Assembly (NCBI RefSeq): GCF_002006355.2
Contig: NZ_CP096980.1
Coordinates: 3,534,001-3,598,000, forward strand
From: Clostridium felsineum DSM 794
GTDB lineage: Bacteria > Bacillota > Clostridia > Clostridiales > Clostridiaceae
Reading direction: 5' to 3'
DNA: 64,000 bases
Below are positions 9,807 to 18,877 of this stretch, piece after piece. The position numbers were made by a program, and so were the translations under genes. Within the stretch, counting starts at the first letter, position 1; each line of letters starts with the position of its first letter. Below the pieces are notes generated by a model, which did no database searches, was not told the origin of the DNA, and saw nothing but the letters and a program-made list of their open reading frames with translations.

Positions 9807-10223
9807 ATGAACGATATATCTTCAATATTTAAAGAGAAAAAATTGAAATTAACTCCACAGAGAATAGCTGTTTACAAATATTTAAAATCAACACACCAAC
9901 ATCCATCTGCTGAAACAATTTATAAAGCACTTCAATCAGATTATCCAACTATGAGTTTAGCAACAGTATATAAAGCACTCAAAACTCTAGCTGAGGTACA
10001 TTTGATTCAAGAATTGAATGTAGGTGAAGGTAATTTTAGATACGACGCTAATTCCCTATCTCATCCCCACATACAGTGCTTATCTTGTGGTAAAGTAGAT
10101 GATATTATGGGTATAACTTTTGATAACCTTAATAACGAAGTTGCTTCTCATACAGATTATGATGTTATTTCAAACAAATTATATTTCTATGGAACTTGTA
10201 AAGACTGTAAAGATAAACTGTAA
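9807..10223 (+). CDS. perR: Fur-family repressor, PerR type
   Basis: A 138-residue Fur-family regulator. The winged-helix part contains LTPQRIAVYKYL and HPSAETIYKAL; the metal-binding half contains HPHIQCLSCGK and YGTCKDC, giving the two CxxC zinc-site pairs. The gene layout and sequence favour PerR, the peroxide-sensing repressor, over Fur. An in-frame ATG at 9798 overlaps the Shine-Dalgarno; AAGGATGGTG fits better with the ATG at 9807. Confidence 0.85.
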   Translation: MNDISSIFKEKKLKLTPQRIAVYKYLKSTHQHPSAETIYKALQSDYPTMSLATVYKALKTLAEVHLIQELNVGEGNFRYDANSLSHPHIQCLSCGKVDDIMGITFDNLNNEVASHTDYDVISNKLYFYGTCKDCKDKL

Positions 10224-10280
10224 TAATTGAAAACATTCCGCATATATAATAAACATAACAATATGTGCGGGGTGTGTTTT

Positions 10281-11228
10281 ATGAAATTTAAAATTATCTT
10301 TTTCAAATTAAAACATATATATTATATAATTTTAGCGTTTGTTTTTGTAGTTCTTTTTGCAATTTTTTTAATTTCAAAAAAATCAGCCGAGACCTTTAAT
10401 ATTTTTACTAAAAATAAAGTTATCAATAATTACGATGTTACTGGTGATGGATCTAAAGATAACATTTACATAAAAATAAATAATAATAGGTACTCTCTAG
10501 AGGTTAAATCGAAAAACAAAACCTACCAACTAACTCCTAGTCCTACTCTTAATAGTTTAGGAAACTATACTAATTATTCACCCCTCAAATTAATTTTAAC
10601 AGATGTATCTAGAGACAATATAACTGAAATTTTTACTCAAAGCTCAGAAGACAATACTCATTTACAACACTTATTTATTTGGGATAAAAATAAATTCAAG
10701 GATATATTTCATACCACTAATAATATAATAGGCTTTATAGATATTCATAACAACAAAACTCCAAAAATAATTTCTACAAATTTCAACAATGATTCACTAG
10801 ACTTTTCCAACTATATATTAATTAAAGATAAGATAAAACCTTACTATGCAAACTATCCATCAAATTTTATTGGTAAAGACACAATCGCAGCTTTCATAAA
10901 ATACATACAAACACTTTCATATTATGGTAATTCAAAACCTAATAGTTTATTTCATGAATCAGGAAAGATTGCTTGTTCTTCTGTAATTGATAAATTAGCT
11001 AGCGAAAATAGGAAATATGTTTTTCAAGATGGATCTTTTTCTGATAGTGATTACAATAAAAATGGTGAAATATCCGATGTAAAGTGGGTTTTAAATTTTA
11101 AATCTACTTCAAATCTAATAAATGAAGACTGCAAAAATACTTCCATAAAATTATTTTTAAAAAGTATAGGCGATTCAAAATCTCAATTTTACTTTAAGAT
11201 ATACTCAATAAATATACTTTCAAATTAG
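10281..11228 (+). CDS. Membrane-anchored protein of unknown function
   Basis: A signal anchor (IIFFKLKHIYYIILAFVFVV) is followed by an exported region. Near residue 50 the segment DVTGDGSKDNIYI has Asp spacing like the Ca-binding loops of VCBS/FG-GAP repeats. No enzyme motif was recognised. The ATG at 10281 has GGGGTGTG directly upstream; an in-frame start at 10227 would begin in a poorly supported leader. It follows perR by 57 nt on the same strand. Confidence 0.65.
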   Translation: MKFKIIFFKLKHIYYIILAFVFVVLFAIFLISKKSAETFNIFTKNKVINNYDVTGDGSKDNIYIKINNNRYSLEVKSKNKTYQLTPSPTLNSLGNYTNYSPLKLILTDVSRDNITEIFTQSSEDNTHLQHLFIWDKNKFKDIFHTTNNIIGFIDIHNNKTPKIISTNFNNDSLDFSNYILIKDKIKPYYANYPSNFIGKDTIAAFIKYIQTLSYYGNSKPNSLFHESGKIACSSVIDKLASENRKYVFQDGSFSDSDYNKNGEISDVKWVLNFKSTSNLINEDCKNTSIKLFLKSIGDSKSQFYFKIYSINILSN

Positions 11229-11246
11229 AAATACTATAACTAAAAA

Positions 11247-11345
11247 ATGGGACCGCAGTTTGGCGATCCCAAGGGGGATGGGGGGTTTAGCATAAAACAA
11301 AAGCTTAAGCCCTTATCTTATACTAAATGGAGAAATATTTCTCCA
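11247..11345. repeat. GC-rich hairpins between convergent genes
   Basis: The first part is unusually G-rich for this genome and can pair GGGACCGC with GCGATCCC (11248-11271). The second is a perfect 18-bp palindrome, TGGAGAAATATTTCTCCA, at 11328-11345. These lie between the convergent ends of the plus-strand anchored protein and engB and may terminate either transcript. An 87-codon open frame across it looks like chance. Confidence 0.45.
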
Positions 11346-11431
11346 CTTACATTTTATATACTACCCAATTTTATCTATTATATTCATTTATTACGAATAT
11401 TTTCAATATATATAATAAAAAACGCTGTCAA

Positions 11432-12022
11432 CTATATACAATTTATTCCAGAACAAATATTATCAATAAGTTCCTCTCTTCCTTGCTTTGTGGCTGATGA
11501 AAAGAAATAAAACTCATCGTCGTTATCTAAATTTAAAGTTTCCTTTATTATTTTTTCATTTTTTACCTTTTCACTTCTTTTTATTTTATCACTTTTAGTT
11601 GCTATTACTATACATTTATATTTGTAATATTTAATCCAATTATACATTGTAATATCATCTTTAGTAGGTTTATGCCTTGAATCCACAAGAAGTATAACCT
11701 TCTTTAATTGATTTCTTCCTACTAAATAATTTTCTATAGTTTCAGACCACTTTTCAAGTTCTTTTTTAGAAACTTTGGCATAACCATAACCTGGCAAATC
11801 CACAAAATAGAATGTACCGTTTATCATAAAGAAATTGACAAGCCTTGTTTTACCTGGAGTTCCGCTCACTTTAACTAATTTTCTTCTATTAGTCAGTGCA
11901 TTTATTAAGGATGATTTTCCAACATTTGATCTACCAACAAAAGCCACTTCATCTTTTCCATCTATAGGAAATTGTTTTTTCCACGCTGCTGAAATTATAA
12001 ATTCAGCTTGTTTAATTATCAT
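11432..12022 (-). CDS. engB: Ribosome-biogenesis GTPase EngB/YsxC
   Basis: A small Era-like GTPase needed for assembly of the large ribosomal subunit. The G motifs are all present: GRSNVGKSS (G1), TPGKT (G2), DLPGYG (G3), TKSDK (G4) and SSA (G5). The ATG at 12022 overlaps the end of lonA by 11 nt, so translation is probably coupled; an upstream GTG/TTG frame exists but lacks a better ribosome site. lonA-engB adjacency is typical of Firmicutes. Confidence 0.95.
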   Translation of the reverse strand: MIIKQAEFIISAAWKKQFPIDGKDEVAFVGRSNVGKSSLINALTNRRKLVKVSGTPGKTRLVNFFMINGTFYFVDLPGYGYAKVSKKELEKWSETIENYLVGRNQLKKVILLVDSRHKPTKDDITMYNWIKYYKYKCIVIATKSDKIKRSEKVKNEKIIKETLNLDNDDEFYFFSSATKQGREELIDNICSGINCI

Positions 12023-14348
12023 TATTAATACCACCAATCAATGCATTTTCTAGTACAGTGTCTACTTCTTCTGCAAGTATAAATTTTATTTTTCCTCTTA
12101 TTGCTTTAGGAACTTTATTTATATCCTTCTCATTTTGCTTAGGTAATATAATGGTGTCCACTCCTGCTCTATATGCCGCTAAAGTTTTTTCCTTAAGACC
12201 ACCTATTGCAAGAACTCTACCCGTAAGTGTTATCTCTCCTGTCATAGCTACATTATGTCTAACTTTTTTATTACTAAGTGAGGAAACCATTGCTGTTATC
12301 ATAGTTACTCCTGCAGATGGCCCATCTTTTGGTACAGCACCTTCCGGAACATGAACATGAATATCTTTGTCCTTATAAAATTCTTCATTTATTCCATACT
12401 TACTAAAATTAGCTCTTATATAACTATATCCTGCCTGAGCTGATTCCTTCATTACGTCTCCTAGCTGTCCTGTAAGTTGAAGTTTTCCGTTACCTGGCAT
12501 AATAACTGCTTCAACTGGAAGGGTATCGCCACCATAAGCTGTCCATGCCATTCCTGTTACAACTCCAATTTTATCTTCTTTGTCTATTTTATCAGCTAAA
12601 AAAACGTCTTCTCCTAAGTATTTTTTAACTGTTCGAGAACTTATAGCTACCGATTTCTTGTCTTTCTCCACCATATCAGTCATAGATTTTCTAATAATAG
12701 CCGCTATTTTTCTTTCAAGACTTCTTACTCCTGATTCTCTCGTATAATTTTCAATTATATAATATATGGATGAATCCATAAAGCTAATTTTATTTTCTTC
12801 AGGTAAACTGTGCTCTTTTAACTGTTTAGGTATTAAATACTCTTTAGCAATATGAAATTTTTCTTCATACGTATATCCTGAAACCTCTATTATCTCCATT
12901 CTATCCATAAGTGGTCTTGGTATTGTTTCAAGTGTATTTGCAGTAGTAACAAACATAACATCTGACAAATCGAAATCCAATTCCAAGTAATTATCTCTAA
13001 ACTTACTATTTTGAGCAGCATCAAGAACCTCTAATAGAGCATCTGCTGATTCTCCCTTATAACTCGAACTCATTTTATCTATTTCATCTAATAACATAAG
13101 GGGATTATTAGATTTTGCCTGTTTCATTCCATAAATTATTCTTCCTGGAATAGCACCTACATAAGTCCTTCTATGTCCTCTTATTTCTGCTTCATCATTT
13201 ATTCCGCCAAGAGATATTCTTACAAAATTCCTATTAACAGCATTTGCTATAGATTTTGCTATAGAAGATTTTCCTACTCCTGGTGGCCCAACTAAACATA
13301 GTATTGGTCCTTTTAAGCTTTTACTCATTTTTTTCACTGCAAGATATTCTATTATTCTATCTTTAACATCTGAAAGTCCATAATGTTCATTATTTAATGT
13401 TTCTCTTGCTCTTTTTATATCAAGATTATCCTTGGTTTTTTCTTTCCAAGGAAGTGAAATAATCCAATCCAAATATGTTTTTATACCCGCTCCTTCTGGA
13501 GAATATGATCCTGCATTTTCAAGTTTTTTCAATTCATATAATGCTTTTTCTTTTACTTCCTTTGTAAGCTTACTCTTTTTTATTTTTTGTGTGTACTGTT
13601 TTATTTCCAGCTTTTCTTCATCATCTTCTCCAAGCTGATCCTGCATAACTTTTATTTGTTCTCTAAGATAGTATTCTCTTTGAGATTTATCTATCTTTTC
13701 CTTAACCTTAACCCCTATGTTTCTTTCTAATTCCAATATTTGAAGTTCATCTTTAAGTACTTCTAAAACACTTTGAAGCCTTTCTATTTCATCAATATTA
13801 TCTAGCACTTCCTGCTTTTGCTCTTGTTTAATAATAAGATAAGAACTAACTATATCTGCAAATTTACCAGGCTCCTTTATGTCTTTCAAAAAATCAACTG
13901 CATCTTTTGTAACAGCTCCTGAAAGTTTTACATATTTTGCAAATTCCTTAGTTATAAGCCTCATCAATGCTTTAGCTTCATACTCTTCATAATTAACTTC
14001 ATCTTTAAACTCTAAAATTTCAACTTCAACAAACGAATCATGTTCTAAATACTTATTTATTTTACCACGATTAATTCCTTCTACTAAAACTCTTACCGCA
14101 TCACCAGGAAGTCTAAGTATTTGTTTTATACTACAAACTGTTCCTACAGAATTTATATCATCTTCATCTGGCTCTTCTACCTTTGCATCTTTTTGTGCTG
14201 ATAAAAATATTTGTTGATCATTTACCATAGCCTTCTCTAAAGCTTCAATAGATTTATCTCTACCAACATCAAAATGTACTACCATATACGGAAATACTAC
14301 AAGTCCTCTTAGAGGAATTAAAGGAAGAACTTTATTCTCCTGTTTCAT
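12012..14348 (-). CDS. lon: ATP-dependent protease La
   Basis: A 778-residue LonA: N-terminal substrate domain (residues 1-200) starting LPLIPLRG, coiled region, AAA+ module with Walker A GPPGVGKSS near 355 and Walker B MLLDEIDKM, and C-terminal protease domain with catalytic Ser in DGPSAGVTM and Lys further on. Degrades damaged and regulatory proteins in the cytosol. GGGGAG stands 4 nt before the ATG. Part of a proteolysis cluster with lonB, clpX and clpP. Confidence 0.97.
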   Translation of the reverse strand: MKQENKVLPLIPLRGLVVFPYMVVHFDVGRDKSIEALEKAMVNDQQIFLSAQKDAKVEEPDEDDINSVGTVCSIKQILRLPGDAVRVLVEGINRGKINKYLEHDSFVEVEILEFKDEVNYEEYEAKALMRLITKEFAKYVKLSGAVTKDAVDFLKDIKEPGKFADIVSSYLIIKQEQKQEVLDNIDEIERLQSVLEVLKDELQILELERNIGVKVKEKIDKSQREYYLREQIKVMQDQLGEDDEEKLEIKQYTQKIKKSKLTKEVKEKALYELKKLENAGSYSPEGAGIKTYLDWIISLPWKEKTKDNLDIKRARETLNNEHYGLSDVKDRIIEYLAVKKMSKSLKGPILCLVGPPGVGKSSIAKSIANAVNRNFVRISLGGINDEAEIRGHRRTYVGAIPGRIIYGMKQAKSNNPLMLLDEIDKMSSSYKGESADALLEVLDAAQNSKFRDNYLELDFDLSDVMFVTTANTLETIPRPLMDRMEIIEVSGYTYEEKFHIAKEYLIPKQLKEHSLPEENKISFMDSSIYYIIENYTRESGVRSLERKIAAIIRKSMTDMVEKDKKSVAISSRTVKKYLGEDVFLADKIDKEDKIGVVTGMAWTAYGGDTLPVEAVIMPGNGKLQLTGQLGDVMKESAQAGYSYIRANFSKYGINEEFYKDKDIHVHVPEGAVPKDGPSAGVTMITAMVSSLSNKKVRHNVAMTGEITLTGRVLAIGGLKEKTLAAYRAGVDTIILPKQNEKDINKVPKAIRGKIKFILAEEVDTVLENALIGGINNDN

Positions 14349-14436
14349 ATTTCTCCCCTACCTTTCAATAATGTATAGCTAGTCTAATATATTATACTAT
14401 AAAATAACATTTTTTCAACTTTTAAAAGTTTTATTC

Positions 14437-16122
14437 TTACATATTTATGCCATCCGCAGTTAACACATGCTTTGTATTTTGCTTACTTAATTCTACCTCT
14501 TTATCATCAAATTCCTTTTCGACTAGAACACACTTTAGAATTTCATGAATATTTTTAACACCAATTACTTTTATATTTTCATACTTATTAAAGGACTCAT
14601 TCCAATTCTCATATGGTATTATGACTAATTCTGCTCCAGCTTTAGATGCTGCCATTACCTTAGATGTTACCCCACCAACCGGCTTTACCATTCCGTTTAA
14701 GGTTATTTCTCCTGTCATTGCTACTCTACTTTTAATAGCTCTACCCTTTAATGCACTAAAAAGAGCGCATGCAATACTTACACCTGCTGATGGTCCATCT
14801 ACTGCATATCCGCCTTGAAAATCTATATGAACATCATAATTTCTTATGTTAACTTGAAACACATTTTCAATCATTGAAATTGCATTTTGTGCTGATGACA
14901 TTATGCTGCTTTTCTTTTTTATTTTTTTATTATAACTATCAATTTCCTCTTCCTCAATTACACCTGTTATCTTCAAGTCACCTTTTAAATTATTTACTTT
15001 TACTGCTGTAGCTTCAACATCCATTACTATACCATTATCAATTCCAAATACACCCAATCCATTAACGCATCCAATTCTAGATATATCACTTAATTTCTTA
15101 TACGACCTTAAAGAATATCTTCCATTTTCCGCAACCCATAGTATATCTTCTGCTTCTATTCTTCCTCTATTTTCATTTATTACAATACCACAAGCTAATT
15201 GAATCAAATTAATAGCATCTCTTCCATTTGATGCATACATTCCTATAATATCCAATGCCTTAGGCTCTATATTTACACTTATGTTTTTCGCTGCATTTTT
15301 AGCCACAATTTTTATTTCTTCTGAATCTAACGATTTAAAAAATATTTCAATGCATCTAGATCTTATAGCTGGATTAATTTCTTCTGGACTTTTAGTTGTA
15401 GCACCTATCAATCTAAAATCAGCCGGAAATCCCTCTTCAAATACTTCTCTTATGTATTCAGGCATATTTTCACTTGATGAATTATAATAAGCGCTATCAA
15501 AAAAAACTTTTCTATCTTCCATAACCTTTAAAAGTTTATTCATTTCTATTGGGTTAAGTTCACCTATTTCATCTATAAACAATACTCCACCGTGTGCTTT
15601 TGATACTGCCCCCATTTTAGGCTGAGGTATTCCTGCATTTCCAAACTTACCAGCACCTTGATAAATAGGATCATGTACAGAACCTATTAACGGATCAGCA
15701 ATTCCTCTTTCATCAAATCTCAAAGTAGTTGCATCTATTTCAACAAATTTTGATTTATCATTAAACGGAGAATATGCGCATGTCTTAGCATATTCAAGTG
15801 CAAGTCTTGCTGCCGCAGTCTTTCCTACACCTGGAGGTCCGTAAATTATTACATGCTGTGGATTAGGTCCACATATAGATGCTTTTAAAGTTTTTATACC
15901 ATTTGCCTGCCCAACTATCTCTTCAAAGGTTTTAGGTCTACTTTCTTCACATAATGGTATTGATAGTTTTATTTTTTTCATGTCATTTAATTTTTCTAAT
16001 TCCTTTTTATTTTCCCTATCAATACTGATTTTATTAAACTGTTGATTTTTTAATGCATAAAAAAAATACACCCCTATGATAATATTAAAAATAATCTCTA
16101 CTAAAATAATTATATTATACAT
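14437..16122 (-). CDS. lonB: ATP-dependent protease LonB
   Basis: A 561-residue Lon-like protease with no LON substrate domain but an N-terminal membrane or hydrophobic segment (residues about 3-24). The AAA+ part has GPPGVGKTAAA and LFIDEIGEL; the protease part has DGPSAGVSI with the catalytic Ser. In Bacillus LonB is forespore-specific, so a sporulation role is likely. A TTG at 16128 touches the GGAGG, so the ATG at 16122 with a 6-nt spacer is the start. It lies directly upstream of lonA. Confidence 0.92.
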   Translation of the reverse strand: MYNIIILVEIIFNIIIGVYFFYALKNQQFNKISIDRENKKELEKLNDMKKIKLSIPLCEESRPKTFEEIVGQANGIKTLKASICGPNPQHVIIYGPPGVGKTAAARLALEYAKTCAYSPFNDKSKFVEIDATTLRFDERGIADPLIGSVHDPIYQGAGKFGNAGIPQPKMGAVSKAHGGVLFIDEIGELNPIEMNKLLKVMEDRKVFFDSAYYNSSSENMPEYIREVFEEGFPADFRLIGATTKSPEEINPAIRSRCIEIFFKSLDSEEIKIVAKNAAKNISVNIEPKALDIIGMYASNGRDAINLIQLACGIVINENRGRIEAEDILWVAENGRYSLRSYKKLSDISRIGCVNGLGVFGIDNGIVMDVEATAVKVNNLKGDLKITGVIEEEEIDSYNKKIKKKSSIMSSAQNAISMIENVFQVNIRNYDVHIDFQGGYAVDGPSAGVSIACALFSALKGRAIKSRVAMTGEITLNGMVKPVGGVTSKVMAASKAGAELVIIPYENWNESFNKYENIKVIGVKNIHEILKCVLVEKEFDDKEVELSKQNTKHVLTADGINM

Positions 16123-16206
16123 AAACAACCTCCATTCAAGATATGATAACAGTTATTTTCTATAATAGTATTATGTGATATTTTAATTTTAATATACAAA
16201 GAAAAA

Positions 16207-16233
16207 AATCGAATAGATTAAATCCATTCGATT
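16207..16233 (-). terminator. clpX terminator
   Basis: An 8-bp perfect stem AATCGAAT/ATTCGATT flanked by runs of A and T on both sides, just after the clpX stop; it could act in both directions. Confidence 0.85.
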
Positions 16234-16239
16234 TTTTTC

Positions 16240-17538
16240 TTAAGCGCTCTCTATATCTTTTTTGGTTTTTGCTTTTTCCTTTTTTTTAGTAGCTTCTATT
16301 GATTTTGTTCCTTCTTCTAAAACTAATTCAGGTTGTTTTGTATTTATAGTATTTTCTGTAACTATAACCTTTTTGATATCCTCTCTAGACGGAATATCAA
16401 ACATTATATCCTTCATTATGTCTTCAACAATAGCTCTAAGTCCTCTAGCTCCTGTACTTCTTGATATTGCTTCTGCTGCGATTGCTTCAAGCGCACCATC
16501 TTTAAATTCAAGATCCACATTATCCATCTGAAGCAACTTTTTATACTGTTTAATAAGAGCATTTTTAGGTTCTGATAACACTTTAACAAGTGCTGGTTTA
16601 TCAAGTGAATTAAGAGTTACTATTATAGGAAGTCTTCCTATAAATTCAGGTATTAAACCGAATTTCAAAAGATCTCCCGGCATTATTTTTTGAAGAATAG
16701 CTCCTATATCTTTTTGTTTCTTTGATTCAATAGACGCACCAAATCCTATTGTGCTTACTCTTGTTCTGTTTTCAATAATCTTATCTATTCCATCAAAAGC
16801 TCCACCACAAATAAATAATATATTAGTTGTATTTATTTGTATAAATTCTTGATGTGGATGTTTTCTTCCACCTTGAGGTGGAACGGACGCAACTGTACCC
16901 TCAAGTATCTTAAGAAGAGCCTGCTGAACACCTTCTCCTGATACATCTCTTGTTATTGAAGGGTTTTCTGATTTTCTTGCTATTTTATCAATTTCATCGA
17001 TATATATTATTCCCTTTTCTGCTCTCTCAATGTCATAATCTGCATTTTGTATAAGCTTCAAAAGTATATTTTCAACATCCTCACCAACATATCCTGCTTC
17101 AGTTAATGTAGTAGCATCTGCTATAGCAAATGGAACATTCAAAAACTTAGCCAATGTTTGTGCAAGAAATGTTTTTCCACAACCTGTAGGTCCAAGTAAA
17201 AGTATATTACTTTTTTGAAGTTCTATATCGTCACTGCTTGATAAATTTGTATTTATTCTCTTATAATGATTATATACAGAAACAGACAATGATTTTTTAG
17301 CATCCTCTTGACCTACAACATATTGATCTAAATAATCTTTAATTTCTGTAGGTTTAGGTAAACTACCAACATTTATTTGAGGAGTTTCTTCAAATTCGTC
17401 TGCAATAATTTCAGAACATAATTCTATACATTCATCACAAATATACACTCCTGGTCCTGCAATCAATCTCTTTACTTGATCTTGACTCTTCCCACAAAAT
17501 GAACAACGTAATTGTTTTTTATTATCATATTTTGCCAT
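16240..17538 (-). CDS. clpX: ClpXP unfoldase subunit ClpX
   Basis: A 432-residue AAA+ unfoldase that feeds substrates to ClpP. The N-terminal zinc-binding domain has CSFCGK and CDECIELC (two CxxC pairs); Walker A is GPTGCGKTF near 120, Walker B IIYIDEIDKI near 183, and sensor 2 lies in the STGARGLR region. The C-terminus ends in a Lys/Glu-rich tail. GAGGTG precedes the ATG. It is separated from clpP by 540 bp, longer than usual in clostridia. Confidence 0.97.
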   Translation of the reverse strand: MAKYDNKKQLRCSFCGKSQDQVKRLIAGPGVYICDECIELCSEIIADEFEETPQINVGSLPKPTEIKDYLDQYVVGQEDAKKSLSVSVYNHYKRINTNLSSSDDIELQKSNILLLGPTGCGKTFLAQTLAKFLNVPFAIADATTLTEAGYVGEDVENILLKLIQNADYDIERAEKGIIYIDEIDKIARKSENPSITRDVSGEGVQQALLKILEGTVASVPPQGGRKHPHQEFIQINTTNILFICGGAFDGIDKIIENRTRVSTIGFGASIESKKQKDIGAILQKIMPGDLLKFGLIPEFIGRLPIIVTLNSLDKPALVKVLSEPKNALIKQYKKLLQMDNVDLEFKDGALEAIAAEAISRSTGARGLRAIVEDIMKDIMFDIPSREDIKKVIVTENTINTKQPELVLEEGTKSIEATKKKEKAKTKKDIESA

Positions 17539-18077
17539 TTGAACACCTCACTTAAAAGGTTATTTTATACAAATTTTAAAATAAATCTGTTATTTAATTT
17601 TCGTAAAACCGCACAAACATAGAAATTTCACGAAATCAAATAACGATTTACTAACTAAAATTATATAATACGCTTATTGCATATAAATTTTGCCTTTGCT
17701 GCCTAAATATTTTATAACTTATCTCATAGAGTTATCTATATATTATATCCAATAAATCTCTATGTACTTTTTATAAAATGTAACCAATAAAATTATTACA
17801 ATAGTGAAATCAATAAATTATACCTTAGTTTATTCCCAAAGTATATTAATTTATTCAACTAAATAAAGAATTCATATCCTATATGACCATTTTTTCTGGT
17901 ATAAAATCACTATTGTAATCATTGCTTTTTAATAGTAACTCTATAATCAATGAAAGCATGGTGTTCACCTTACAAAACATTGGCTAACAATAAAACCTAT
18001 GAATTCACTTTTTACAAACTCTATTCTTTGGGACATTTTATATACAATTAAATACTGTATCTTAAAAAGATTTCTTC
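17539..18077. other. 540-bp gap between clpP and clpX with inverted repeats
   Basis: No coding frame is supported. A 13-bp perfect inverted repeat (ATTACAATAGTGA at 17795-17807, TCACTATTGTAAT at 17907-17919) encloses about 100 bp, with a second nested pair TTATACC/GGTATAA. A smaller pair CATAGAG/CTCTATG lies near 17725-17764. It may encode a structured RNA or be a decayed miniature transposable element; the clpX promoter must also lie here, but no clear consensus was found. Confidence 0.45.
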
Positions 18078-18659
18078 TTAGTGTTTAGTTATAACTTCGT
18101 CTATCAAACCATATTCTTTAGCTTCATTAGCACTAAGGAAATGATCTCTATCAGTATCTTTTTCTATAACTTCGATAGGTTTTCCTGTTCTTTCACTGTA
18201 TATAGAATTCAACTTTTTCTTAATCTCAAGTATTCTTTGAGCATGTATTCCTATATCAGTTGCCTGACCTTTAAAACCGCCTAGAGGCTGGTGTATCATT
18301 ATTTCACTATTAGGAAGAGCAAATCTCTTACCAGGAGCTCCTGCTGTAAGTAAAAATGATCCCATTGATGCAGCCATTCCTATACATATTGTTGATACAT
18401 CTGGTTTTACATACTGCATTGTATCATAAATAGCCATTCCGGATGTTATAGAGCCTCCTGGACTATTTATATAAAGATATATATCTTTATCAGGATCTTC
18501 ACTCTCTAAAAATAGTAATTGTGCCACAACTAAACTTGCAGTAGTGTCATTTACTTCTTCACCTAAAAATATTACTCTATCCTTTAAAAGTCTAGAATAT
18601 ATATCGTAAGATCTTTCCCCTCTACTAGTCTGTTCAATTACATAAGGAACTAAACTCAT
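18078..18659 (-). CDS. clpP: ATP-dependent Clp protease proteolytic subunit
   Basis: Serine peptidase that forms the ClpXP/ClpAP barrel. The triad is visible: Ser in GMAASMGSFLL, His in MIHQPLGG, and Asp in DRDHFLSANEA. The in-frame start at 18698 is upstream of GAGGAGGG; the ATG at 18659 (MSLVPYVIEQ) 7 nt after it is the true start, giving the usual 193 residues. It follows tig on the same strand. Confidence 0.97.
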   Translation of the reverse strand: MSLVPYVIEQTSRGERSYDIYSRLLKDRVIFLGEEVNDTTASLVVAQLLFLESEDPDKDIYLYINSPGGSITSGMAIYDTMQYVKPDVSTICIGMAASMGSFLLTAGAPGKRFALPNSEIMIHQPLGGFKGQATDIGIHAQRILEIKKKLNSIYSERTGKPIEVIEKDTDRDHFLSANEAKEYGLIDEVITKH

Positions 18660-18800
18660 TAAAATTCCCTCCTCAATATTTATATTTTTAATATACAATG
18701 TTACTTATCAATACTTCACATTTTATAAAATTGCCAAATCTGAGTATTTAGCCAAAATATTTTTTAAATGTATTATTAATATTTTAACATTATATGTTTA

Positions 18801-18835
18801 AAGTTAATTGCTGAATTTAATTCAACAATTAACTT
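18801..18835 (-). terminator. Hairpin downstream of tig
   Basis: Perfect 10-bp arms AAGTTAATTG/CAATTAACTT with an inner TGAATT/AATTCA pair, just downstream of the tig stop and upstream of clpP. The following T-run is short, so it may be a partial terminator or an mRNA processing signal. Confidence 0.6.
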
Positions 18836-18877
18836 CTATTATATATTATTATATATTTAACATTTTTTAAACATTTG

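Noticed and set aside
11247..11510. 87-codon plus-strand gene overlapping the end of engB
   Set aside because: It runs antisense into engB, has no Shine-Dalgarno, and its first part is hairpin sequence.
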